Below are positions 30,701 to 40,163 of a stretch of 64,000 bases of DNA, one piece after another; position 1 is the stretch's first letter, and each line of letters starts with the position of its first letter. The DNA lies in assembly GCA_003116995.1 (NCBI GenBank), contig BDSL01000025.1, positions 372,001 to 436,000 of the forward strand, in the 5' to 3' direction. The notes beneath the pieces are model-generated. The model searched no databases. It was not told the DNA's origin and saw only the letters and a program-made list of their open reading frames with translations. The translations under genes were made by a program, and so were the position numbers. This DNA is from Yamagishiella unicocca (taxonomy: Eukaryota > Chlorophyta > Chlorophyceae > Chlamydomonadales > Volvocaceae).

Positions 30701-32629
30701 TGCGTGGCAAGAGCGCTGGAGTTGGGCGCAAACCTTACCTGCCGTCCCTCCAGCCTCGTGTCTGCCGTGCCTCCCTCCCCTCCCCTTCTTGCCGCCCCTC
30801 TCAATACACACCCGCGCAGGTGGGCACGCTGGGCAGCGCCGGCTTCCTTGAGGTCATCTCGGCGCTCCGGCGGATGGCGGCGGCCGCCGGCAAGAAGTCG
30901 TACACCTTCCTCATGGGCAAACCCAACCCCGCCAAGCTGGGCAACTTCCCCGAGGTGCGCACAGGGGGCAGCAGCCAGCACCCAGCACCCTGCACCCTGC
31001 GCGAGGCCGGATTAACTTGCTAACCATATGACGGACGGAGGGGCAGCCGCTAGGCGCTGGCCGGGTGCGACAGACCTCCACTGCGGGCAGCGCGACGGCC
31101 GTCACCCACCATCGAATCTCGCTCCGCGCACGTGACATGCGGCCTGATGCCCCCTGCCCGTCATCCCGCCGTTCAGCTCCCACGCGCCCTGCGAGTGCAC
31201 CGCAGCCCGCAGCGTTGGTTGGCGCGTCTCTCCGAGTTGGAAGGACGTCCAATGGGACCCGGAATATGCGCCACCATATGTCCCACTCCCGAAACGACAG
31301 CTGCCACGCTCTTGCCTCCCCTTCCCCCACTACACCCCCCCCAAACCCCCCAACCCCCTCGAACCCCCCAACCTCATCTCCCCCCCGGCCTCCCCCCACC
31401 ACCACAGGTGGATGTGTTTGTGATGGTGTCTGACGCGCAGGGCCTTATCCTGGACTCCCGCGACTACCTGGCCCCGCTGGTGAGCCCCTGGGAGGCGGCG
31501 CTGGCCTTCAGCGGCCGCCACATCGATCAGGAGGACTACCGCATGGAGCTGAGGGACGTACTGGTGAGGGGGCGGGGGCGGGGGGGAGGGTAAGCGGGGG
31601 AGCCCGCGAAGCCGCTTAGGAGAAAGGGGAGAATCTGAAGGAGGCAGGGGTAGGAGGCAACAGGAGGCAATAGGAGGCAGCTTGGGGTCGGCAAGGCGGG
31701 GGTGTGTGCGGTCACCGCATGGGGGTGAGGCAGTTGCTGGTGCGGAGGCGGGAGGGGTAGAGGAAGCAGCCGACGAAGGGGGGGTTTGGGGGGGTACTTA
31801 AAAAAAACCGGTAACTCGGGTTTGGGGGGGAGGGCAAGTCAGGGTTCTTCCGGATGGTGCCAGGAGTGTCTTCCTAGGTCGCCTCACGAACGGGGGCCCG
31901 GTTGGCTGTAGGCGCTGGAGCAGGAGCAGCAGCGACAGCAGCAGCCGGACGGCGAGGCGGGTGACATGGCCCTGCAGGCGCTCGGCGGCCTGGGCCTCAG
32001 TGTGGCGACCCGCGGGTCGGGCAACTCGCGGCACGAGGTCGTGGCTCGCAACGCGGCCGAGTACCTGGCACTGAAGCGGACGTTCAAGGGGCTGGAGATG
32101 CCCGCCACGGGTGGGTGGAGTGGCCGGGGGGGCACTGCGGGGGGGGGGCGAGGGCGCCAGCCACAAGGTCCAAGGGGCTAGCAGAGGCTGGGGGGCACTG
32201 CGTCAGCGGCGGTGTTGGATGTCACTGGGGGTCGACTAAGTGTCACTGAGGGTCGATTGGGTGTCACTGGGGGTCGATTGGGTGTGTACTGGGTACGGCG
32301 GGGATGCGGGGATCTGTCCCGCAGCCATACATGCGTACCGCCGGTCACATGCGGCCGGGGCCGTATTCGTAAACACGTGCTCGCCCATGCCGGGGTCACG
32401 AGCTACAGGGTATTCCTCCCTAGCCAGCAAGCACAGTCGCTGGCAGGAAAAGACAGGGCGGCGAAGCTGAGGTTTCCCTCCCCCCGGTGGACGTGTGTGC
32501 GGCGGCGGGCCCCGGTGGTGGGTGGTCGCAGGTGCCAGCCCCAAGGTCGCCGAGATGGCGGTGGAGGGTCGCAGCGGCAGGGCTGCGGTGTACGCGGACG
32601 AGGGGCCGCAGGAGGCGTCCGCGTCCTGA
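27796..32629 (+). CDS. DPH2: diphthamide biosynthesis protein 2 (DPH2)
   Basis: Subunit of the cytosolic DPH1-DPH2 radical-SAM-like enzyme that transfers the 3-amino-3-carboxypropyl group of SAM to a histidine of eEF2, the first step of diphthamide synthesis. Exons 27796-27966, 28262-28342, 28931-29254, 29700-30530, 30820-30954, 31408-31563, 31912-32110 and 32532-32629; 664 aa. Family blocks: SVALQFPDEQLADSPSVSQL, FILADTAYNPLGVDEVAAQH, IHYGRASLVPANSLPAFFVL, VVVLVDQGYHHLLTELSLAL, VGTLGSAGFLEVISALRRMA, FLMGKPNPAKLGNFPE, VDVFVMVSDAQGLILDSRDY, and the typical C-terminus GRSGRAAVYADEG. Exon 4 inserts ~150 Ala/Ser/Gln/Cys-rich residues (~215-365) that include a 10-Gln run. Repeats fill intron 28343-28930. 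TGTAA lies 72 nt past the stop. Confidence 0.94.
28528..28744 (+). repeat. compound minisatellite in DPH2 intron
   Basis: GGTCCAGGGAGTTTAACGGG + GAACCCGTGTGTCCAGGGA units pass into ~9 copies of a 10-mer GGTCAAGGGA/GGTCCAGGGA. The ACCCGTGTGT piece resembles the family A centre. Confidence 0.9.
30008..30043 (+). repeat. CAG/CAA repeat coding poly-Gln in DPH2
   Basis: A trinucleotide-type run in exon 4 (CAACACCAGCAGCAACAGCA...) encodes about ten consecutive glutamines. Confidence 0.85.
30563..30582 (-). repeat. family C fragment in DPH2 intron
   Basis: AAGACCGGTTACACGACCGG is the inverted C core, 32 bp inside the intron that starts at 30531. Confidence 0.55.
32215..32292 (+). repeat. tandem ~20-mer, 3-4 copies, in last DPH2 intron
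   Basis: The unit is GTCACTGGGGGTCGATTGGG with two variants. Confidence 0.8.
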
Positions 32630-32700
32630 GAGCCCACGAGGAGGAGCCAGCCGGCCAGTCCCGTGATGGCAAGGACTCGGCCCTGTGAACCCCCGGTGAC

Positions 32701-32705
32701 TGTAA
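32701..32705 (+). terminator. TGTAA polyadenylation signal (DPH2)
   Basis: It lies 72 nt after the DPH2 stop codon. Confidence 0.6.
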
Positions 32706-33969
32706 CCCCTCTGGATGGGCCGAAACAGGGCGACGGTGGTGCACCGCGGTGCGGCGTGTGCGGTGTGGTACCTTGTGGTGTCCTGCGCTGTGCTGTGCTG
32801 CGCATGACCAGCATATATGTGCCGTACACTCCGTGACGCCCGTACATCATGACGTCATCAGCGGCTGGCCAGTGCGGCATGTAACAAATGGCAACCCGGA
32901 CGCGCTGGACCACATCGTGAGAGCGCATCTGCCCCCAGCGAATAACCCCACCAGGCATGCTGCTGCGGGCTGAAGGACAGGCACAGGGAAGGAAAGGAGG
33001 CGGCTGAGACCGTGGTCGGCGGGGGCATGGCTGCCCTGCCATGGCCCTGGGCCGTATTGTTGTCGCCGCCGGACGCCGGCGGGGGTGGTCAAAACCGTTT
33101 TACGTGACGGGACAGGATAGTTGGCGCATGGTCGTCGGACACCGATTTTGTGGGCGCATGCCGGAGCACGGGGACTGACTACCGGCAAACCTGTGAAGGC
33201 GGCCTGTCGGAGCTGCTAAAGGAAAAGAAAATGAACAAGCAAAAGCGCGGGGGGGTTGCGGGGGCAGCAATATGAAGCCGAGCCTACATGTGTTCTGGCA
33301 TCGCACTGGAGGGTACATAGACGGTCCGGGGCATGTGCGCTCCGACTCGGGAGGAACGTAGCACGCGAAGGAATGCCGCCCTCTTCCGGGTGTGACAGGC
33401 GCCGACGACCTACTGCTTGCCCCCCTTGCTGTGTGCGTCCACGGGGCAAATGGCAAATGATAACCCTCGTCCGCACCCAGCGTCCAGAGGTATACACGTA
33501 AAAGATGCGAGGGCTATGCTTGGGTGCTGCTGGGTGCCAAGGTGCTTAACCACAGGTTCGAGCGTGTGCGGCGGGTGATTAGCGCTGGGTACTGATAAGG
33601 AAGGGTTTGCCATCTTGGCATCCCTATTTTTTGCGGAGGCTACCAACGAACTGCGGGTCCGCAAAAACGGTATTCGCGTTTCCTTTGAAACGCAGCCAAA
33701 CTAAACGCATATGGTGCCGTCGACTTCACCTGATCGTTCTCCTTACGTTTGGTATATCACTGCCTCTTATTTCTGCGCCAAGCAACAGTCTGCTGCAACG
33801 TACATCCCGTTTGCCGTACGAGTTTGACTCTGTTCGTCTGTTCTCTGTTGTCCCTTTCTTTAACCCTCCTTCAGTTAATTTGGTGCAAGGTTGATCAACC
33901 GATTTCCTCACAGCGGAGCTTGTGTTAGCGTCTCCTCCTAACGTGAACCTTTTACACAAACATTGAAAA
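32706..33969. other. intergenic between DPH2 and bisphosphate nucleotidase
   Basis: No gene supported. It contains the only family B copy that is not in a predicted intron (33090-33172). The ~300 bp before 33970 are AT-richer and are the likely promoter and leader. Confidence 0.5.
33090..33172 (-). repeat. dispersed repeat family B, intergenic copy
   Basis: Plus strand reads AAAACCGTTTTACGTGACGG, then GACAGGATAGTTGGCGCATG, GTCGTCGGACACCGATTTTG, TGGGCGCATGCCGGAGCAC. About 90% match to 45321-45402; inverted match to 49480-49563. Confidence 0.88.
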
Positions 33970-36324
33970 ATGGGCTCCGGACTTTCGCGTGTGGAGGAGG
34001 TTCCTGACTATGCGATGGAGGTCCAGGTAAGAAGCATTGTTCCAAACCTAAGCTACCGGTCAAGGACTGCAACAGCTAGCGGACTCCAATGGCCGTTCGC
34101 AGATGAAGGCCGAGGTACCGGTGGAGGACGTAATTGCTACGGCCCAAGCGGCAGGTCGGGCTATCCTGCAGATCTACAACAGCGAGGTGGGATTTGCTTG
34201 CGTGCGTATAGAGGTGAGAGGGCCAGCCAGGCCCCGCCTTTGGCCTAGCGCCTCGCTTAGCTGCTTTCGGCCCCCCAGGCATCAACGTGGGAGGTCCAGA
34301 TGAAAAGCGATGCCTCGCCTTTGACACGTGCTGATCGGGAGGCGAATGCAGTCATCTGTCAGGCTCTGCAGAACATCAGCCCGCACATCCCGATCATCTC
34401 TGAGGAGAACAAGATGACACCGCATTCTGTGCGCCAGGTGGGGTTTGCATGAGTCATTGATGACTTGTATTGAATTTGTTTTCTGGGTGCACGTCGTGGG
34501 CCTCACTACAGCGCGAACGTCCCTTATAACCGCAGAAGTTCCAGTACTACTGGTTGGTGGACCCGCTGGACGGCACGAAGGAGTTCCTCAAGCGCAATGG
34601 GCAGTTCACTGTGAACATCGCGCTTATGAGCAGCAACACGCCCGTCCTGGGCGTCGTGGACGTACCATGCCAGGGAAAGACGTACTGGGCGGTGAAGGGC
34701 AAAGGCGCATGGCTACGCACCAGCGAGGGCCAGCAGAGGATCCAGTGCGCTGAGTTCGCCTTTGAGGACAAGGGGCTGAAGATCTGCGCATCCGCCAGCC
34801 ACTTGAATAAGGAGACTGAGGTGGGGGATATTGGATTAGAGCGGCATGGCGTAACCTAACTCCTTTGAAGTGTGCCCGGGATGGCGGCGTTGGTTGGCTG
34901 CGTGAAGTATGGGCGCACCGCGTTGCCACTTAAAGCAAGGAACAGCCTTTTGCACGCTTCCTGACCGCCGTTGTTGCACACGGCTGAGCGCCCGGGGCTA
35001 ACTAGATTGGGTTCCGATGCCTATGACAAAGCCGGTGGGAGGGATGGGTTAAGCATGCTGCCATCGTGTTGGTTCCGATATTCAACCCACTCACTTCCTG
35101 TCGAAACCGTTGGAACTCACTGACAGTAGGTACATGGCGGAAGCATGTTGACGTGCACTACACGCTAGTCCATCTGTGTGCAGGACTGTCATGGCTTGTA
35201 GTTGCTTGGATACACTACCGGGGACGTGCTTGATCCCTTCTGTCTCCATCCCTTCGCGGTCGCAGGAGTTCATCCAGCTGTTCAACACCCCGGAGTTCGT
35301 GCAGGTGGGCAGCTCACTGAAGCTGCTCATGGTTGCGGAGGGCATGGCACACATCTACCCCAGGTGCGGCTGCGAGCGGGGCGGCAACACGCGCCACACC
35401 TCTTAGCATCGTCCTATGAGGGCGACTTTGGCTCCGCACAGTGGCGGTGCCCCTCCAACATACGTCGTTGCTAGGAGCTGGTCGGCACGTCGTTGCCCTA
35501 GTGACCGGTCGTAGACGGGTCCTTTCTTTATACGTTGAGCGTCCTGAGATGAGCGTTCTGAGATGCTGGCATGACGCAGTCCTGCCTGACCGACCGAACC
35601 CAACTCCCGTTCTCCAGCATGCACCCTCAAACGAGTATACAACCGTATACAGCCCTTTCTCCTTTCTCCCAACTAATCCTACTTCTTTGTCTCCGGCGTC
35701 GTTGACGCCTTGTATGTCTTCCCTGCCCTCTACCCCTGCCAGGCTGGCGCCCACGTGCGAGTGGGACACTGCGGCCGCGGACATCATCGTGCGCGAGGCC
35801 GGCGGCGTGGTGCTGCAGGCGGGCAAGCAGGACAACAAGGGGAACCCTCAGCAGGACTGGAAGGTGCGAAGTGCCTTTTACGGGGATGGAAGAGTGTGTC
35901 CCTGCCATATATCCGGCTTTGGGCAGCCAAACCAATGATACCTGGCACCGAGTGAGGGCACCGGAATAGCCCAGCGGGACAGCTTCCGTCACGAATTTCT
36001 CAACCGGATCACAAGAACCGACCAAGCCATTTGCACGCGGCTAGACAACGCAGCGGACAAAGCGAAGTCAACTGTTGTATCGAAGGCCGTCGGCAGGTCC
36101 GCCTGTCAAACTGGGCAGTGCGTGCTGAACAGCCATTGCTTGCTCGCCAATTCCTTTCATAAGTCGCATGCTGAAGCTTCCCTTCAACCACATGCTGCAA
36201 TCACCTCAACGGTCCGCAGGAGGAGCTCGTCAAGGAGGTCCCCGTTGTGTACAACAAGGAGGACGTACTGAACCCGTACTTCGTCGTCTTCGGAAAGCGG
36301 CGGACGTCCGGCAAGTCCAGCTAA
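33970..36324 (+). CDS. 3'(2'),5'-bisphosphate nucleotidase (CysQ/SAL1-like)
   Basis: Mg-dependent, lithium-sensitive phosphatase family that converts PAP to AMP and so clears the by-product of sulfate transfer and assimilation. Exons 33970-34026, 34103-34186, 34279-34437, 34536-34820, 35266-35363, 35743-35863 and 36220-36324; 302 aa. Metal-site residues: KSDASPLTRAD (57-66), IISEEN (Glu89/Glu90), WLVDPLDGTKEF (Asp109, Asp112), then GSSLKLLMVAEGMAHIYPR, and WDTAAADIIVREAGG (Asp236). The spacing is closer to bacterial CysQ than to long eukaryotic SAL1/HAL2, suggesting a plastid- or bacteria-derived form. The first exon encodes only MGSGLSRVEEVPDYAMEVQ; no transit peptide is visible, and Gly2/Ser6 fit an N-myristoylation site. 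Met20 in exon 2 is an alternative start. TGTAA at 36440-36444. Confidence 0.93.
35608..35640 (+). repeat. family A 5'-half fragment in nucleotidase intron
   Basis: CGTTCTCCAGCATGCACCCT then CAAACG, in intron 35364-35742. Confidence 0.65.
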
Positions 36325-38203
36325 GCCGTTTCTCCATGCCATCATTCGCATTCAGGCGTCAGGCGGTTTGCGACCGAAAGCCTTTTCAACCGCAAAGGCA
36401 GACTTTAGGAACGGTTGTATCCAAGATAGGGATACCGTGTGTAAACTGCCCAACAGCAACGCAGCCCGAGCGCTGCTGGTCTCTGGAGGATGCATTGGTT
36501 GGTTGTTGGGAGAGGTGATCGGACACGGTGCGTTGCACACCATGCATCACTACGAGATGTATCAGCGATGGCTGACCTGCTCCAGCAGCTCACGAGCACA
36601 CGGGAACTCAACGCAGCAGCACGCCAGACGTATCAGCTGGAGAGCTGGCCGACCAGGGAACCTATGAAGTAGCGCGCCTCATCAGCTGGTGATTGCCTGT
36701 CGATACAATGTGGAGGAAGGCGGGCTGTCACGATGTCAGTAGGACAAGAGCACATGGCGTGAGGTTTTTATCCAACCCTGTCATTTGTTCCAGATATTTG
36801 CTTGACATGGTTGCATCGTTGCCAGGTGCGACCGTGTCGCCGTGTTTCAGGGGCAGTGGCATACGACATGGGAGGAGGCATGAACGGAGGTGGCGCGGAT
36901 GCCTATGTGCCGCCGAGTTAGGAGCTAGTTTAGTGGAAGATCGATTACGTTGGCAAGCCAGCGAGCCGTACCTGAAGACAAAGGAGGCTTTTATTTGGTT
37001 TTCGCCGTTAAACGCTAACTGACTGATCCCGGAGAATTCGGTGACTTTCTGTGTGGGAGGCTGTTCACGGATGGGTCCTAGGTTGGTCCCTTTGGCAGTC
37101 CTGTTCCGGACGTTACAGTAGTTTGGAGGGGCGGTAATGGTTTAGCTGGACTGGGAGCAGGCAAGCGGACGTTGCAGCCAGCGACAATCCAGGAAGCTTG
37201 CAGCGCACCTACCAAGCCACGAACACGGTGTGGCCCTGTTCGCTGTAACTGATGTCTGTTACGTTGAAGACCAAATCCGGGTACGCCTTTCGGTATGCTA
37301 CGACGCCTCGCTTCATGGCTCTCCGCCCCTTGCCCACACGCGTCGGCTGCCATACCCTGCGGCATCAATGAAGACCCGTAGTGCTACCGCCAACGGCTGC
37401 TGCTCGCGGCTATCCCCCCGAAGCCTTACATATCATGCTGTTCGTGGTCCTCCGCCATGATTGTGTTCAGCTTCAGTACACGGCCACCACTCCATACATC
37501 CTGTGCGCATAAACACACTTGACACGATCAGTACCGCACGGACCTGCTGGTCCAAAGCATCTCAGCCCACAAGTCATCACCACCTGGTAGTATGTCCTGG
37601 CCCTCTCCAACGATACCTCTTTTCTGGAGCATGGCGCACAATATGCAGGGAACCGGCTTCAGCAGGTGGAAGGTAAAGTGCCAGCAATTTGTGCACGTTC
37701 GGTAGTGGTTGCCTCACCGCGAGAGTACCGGATCTGCGCTTGTAAGAATGCACCTGGGGCTGGTGGAAGGTTGGGGCCACCTAGGTTGGGCGAGGACAGC
37801 CCTCGAAAGCATTATGTCTACCGCTAAGAGCAACTATCCCCTATGACAGAATGGTGATCAACACGTATTTAATTAAGCTTCGACAGAAGGGTAATTGATT
37901 TCAGTTACAGGTCGCCAATGTCGCCGAGGTCGGCAAGGCCATGGAATCCATCTTACTCCTACTGTACGAACTTTATGGACATACGTGGATTGGTGTCAGT
38001 GACGACATACTTGTGTATATTGTACTTCTTACTTGCATCTCGGTTTTTGCTAGCTTGGCTCCTTACTGATCACATGTCCTGAGGGGCCGCCTTGTCTCCC
38101 AACTCCTGACACTGCAACTTAATTACTACAATTCAAAAGAACCTTTTGATCTGATACTGATCTGGGCATTCCGGTGGCGGTGGCACCTGTTTGGCGCGCG
38201 ACG
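36325..38203. other. intergenic 1.9 kb, nucleotidase to RAB5IF-like gene
   Basis: No gene or clear repeat supported on either strand; short reading frames show no recognisable family. It contains the nucleotidase polyadenylation signal (36440-36444). GC is lower than in the coding regions. Confidence 0.5.
36440..36444 (+). terminator. TGTAA polyadenylation signal (nucleotidase)
   Basis: It lies 116 nt after the stop codon at 36324. Confidence 0.55.
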
Positions 38204-39632
38204 ATGGCGTCTAAGTCATCTGGCAAAGCTAAAGCGGATGAAGTGAAGAAGGAGGGGCTGGCTTTGTACTTAGAGCGCATCCGGCAAGGGCCTGACGCGA
38301 CGTGGACAAAGGTGTGTACCTGCGTGGCCGCCGTCACCAGCTGCGGTGTGCAAGGCAGCGACCCCGGTAAACACAAGTTCGGGCAGCAGCATGCTGGCCT
38401 GTACAGCGCCCACTTCGGAGGCACTACCCGCAGTTGTGTTCTGACGCAGCCGTCTCCCCCTTCATCCCCGGTGGGCGCAGGATGAGCTGCTGACTTGTGT
38501 GCACTGGCAGAAGCAGCTGACAGCCGCCATCATCGGCTTGCTCTGCGGCATCCTGCCGCTGACTGGCCTCGAGGGTTTTGGGGCGTAAGTTGTGGCACCG
38601 TGTATGGCGGGGCCGAGAGTTGGCGTCGGGCGCTGGCGGGGCCTATCGTGATGCTGAAGGACCGGATCCTGACTGAATGCCATATCTCCCGGCCTAGTCC
38701 GATCATCTCCACTTCAGGCGCAACAATTCGAAACAATGGCGCAGGTTTGTCCGAGTTGCGCACATTCGCACAGTGGGGGTAGATTTGACTATGCCTCCGG
38801 TCGGATCGCCAACGCTTCCACGTCCTCTGTTCCCCACCTATCACCACACAGGTTCGTGGTGTTGCAGCTGGTCTGCACCGTGCTGTTCTACCGAGTAGTT
38901 CTCAGGTGCGTCCGGAAGCAAGGAGGCCACCTAGGCCATTTAGGAGCACACTCTGGAAGGCCAAAAGAAAGGAGGGTTGACCGGCTCGTGCAGAGGAAGC
39001 CACTGTTATTTAACCGCCCCACCGCCCCACCGCAACCCAACAATCTGTCTTCGCCCCGCATCATTCAAAGGGCGACAAGAAAATATGTATGCACATGCCG
39101 TACCACGTCATATGCACACTGATGAGCGCTACTATCACCCAACACACGGGTCCAACATGACGCACCTGCACATGAAGCGCCCGCTACCTCCTGGCACTCG
39201 CTAGCTGCTGCCCCGGCAAACAGGCAGAGAACATGGGACCCCCTTTCTGACACCCCTTGCGTCTCTCACCCTCCAACCCCCGCCACGCCGCCTGCAGGGT
39301 TGACGAAGAAATCCATCCGGGCGTGGGAGAAGCGCTGGCGGACGGCTTCACAACCTTCATAGCTGTGTTCGTGGTAAGCACGAGTGCACCCTAAGCAGCA
39401 CGTCCTTTGTTGTTCCTTTCCTGATGTGGTGCCAGCGAGGCATGCTGCTCCGCACCGACATCGACACACCGTCGGACGCTAGCTCTCGCTTCCAAAAAGC
39501 ATTCTTGTTAATACACAAACGCAAATGACAGTTAGCGCAATGCAGACAACCCATGCACAACGCCCCTTCTCGCCACCACCGCCGCCGCCGCAGCTCTTCT
39601 GGGTCGTGTCGTACAACGTTCTTCACATATAA
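38204..39632 (+). CDS. RAB5IF: RAB5IF/RCAF1-like small membrane protein
   Basis: Exons 38204-38311, 38481-38584, 38852-38905, 39298-39373 and 39594-39632 join in phase to 126 aa. A Lys-rich head (MASKSSGKAKADEVKKEG) is followed by DELLTCVHWQKQLTAAIIGL and LCGILPLTGLEGFGA (membrane helix 1), FVVLQLVCTVLFYRVVL (helix 2), VDEEVHPGVGEALADGFTTF, and IAVFVLFWVVSYNVLHI (helix 3). This matches, block by block, the human protein known as RAB5IF/C20orf24 (WxxKDEFLDVIYWFRQ..., ...GFLGIAG, ...DEEEYGG, FALFMVIWIIFY). The human protein is reported in respiratory supercomplex assembly and in an ER translocon-associated complex; which role applies in algae cannot be read from sequence. The last coding exon is only 13 codons. 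Confidence 0.87.
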
Positions 39633-40163
39633 CGGAGCTGCTCCTCCGGCTTCTGCCCTGGATACCTACCCCCGCCCCTGCAATGCGATGCGGTGTGCCA
39701 CTGGCATACGCCGGCGCAGCACACGCAACAACAGGCCGTGCCAGCGTACGACAACCTGACAGCCAGCAAACTGCAACTCTGCTCCCGGTCTGCCCTTACT
39801 CTCGCAATGGGGCCTGGCGGTGCCGCTGCCTTGCGTCACGGCAGCGTGTCTTGAATGGGGTGCATTAAAGCTCCAACTGAGCCCTTCGTCCGTGCGATGG
39901 GCGAGCAGTCCGTGCGATGGGCGAGCAGTCCGTGCGATGGGCGAGCAGTCCGTGCGATGGGCGAGCAGTCCGTGCGATGGGCGAGCAGCAGCGGGAGTGA
40001 GGGCCCAAGGGGCGGGGCCGCACCCAGCCAGCCCGAGGCGCCTGCTGCTGTAGCCCTTGCGAACGGCGGGGCGGTGTTGTCCGCGGCTGCGCGGTTAGTT
40101 ACGAACAAACAAATACACGTGCGGTTCTGAATTGCTGACCCGGGTGGGCGCGCGGGAGCGGCG
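39633..40163. other. convergent intergenic region with 20-bp minisatellite
   Basis: Lies between the 3' ends of the RAB5IF-like (+) and UVR/NTF2-like (-) genes and contains the tandem array 39888-39987. No gene supported; no TGTAA found near either stop. Confidence 0.55.
39888..39987 (+). repeat. tandem 20-mer, 5 perfect copies
   Basis: The unit GTCCGTGCGATGGGCGAGCA is repeated five times without variation, which implies recent expansion or active homogenisation. Confidence 0.97.
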
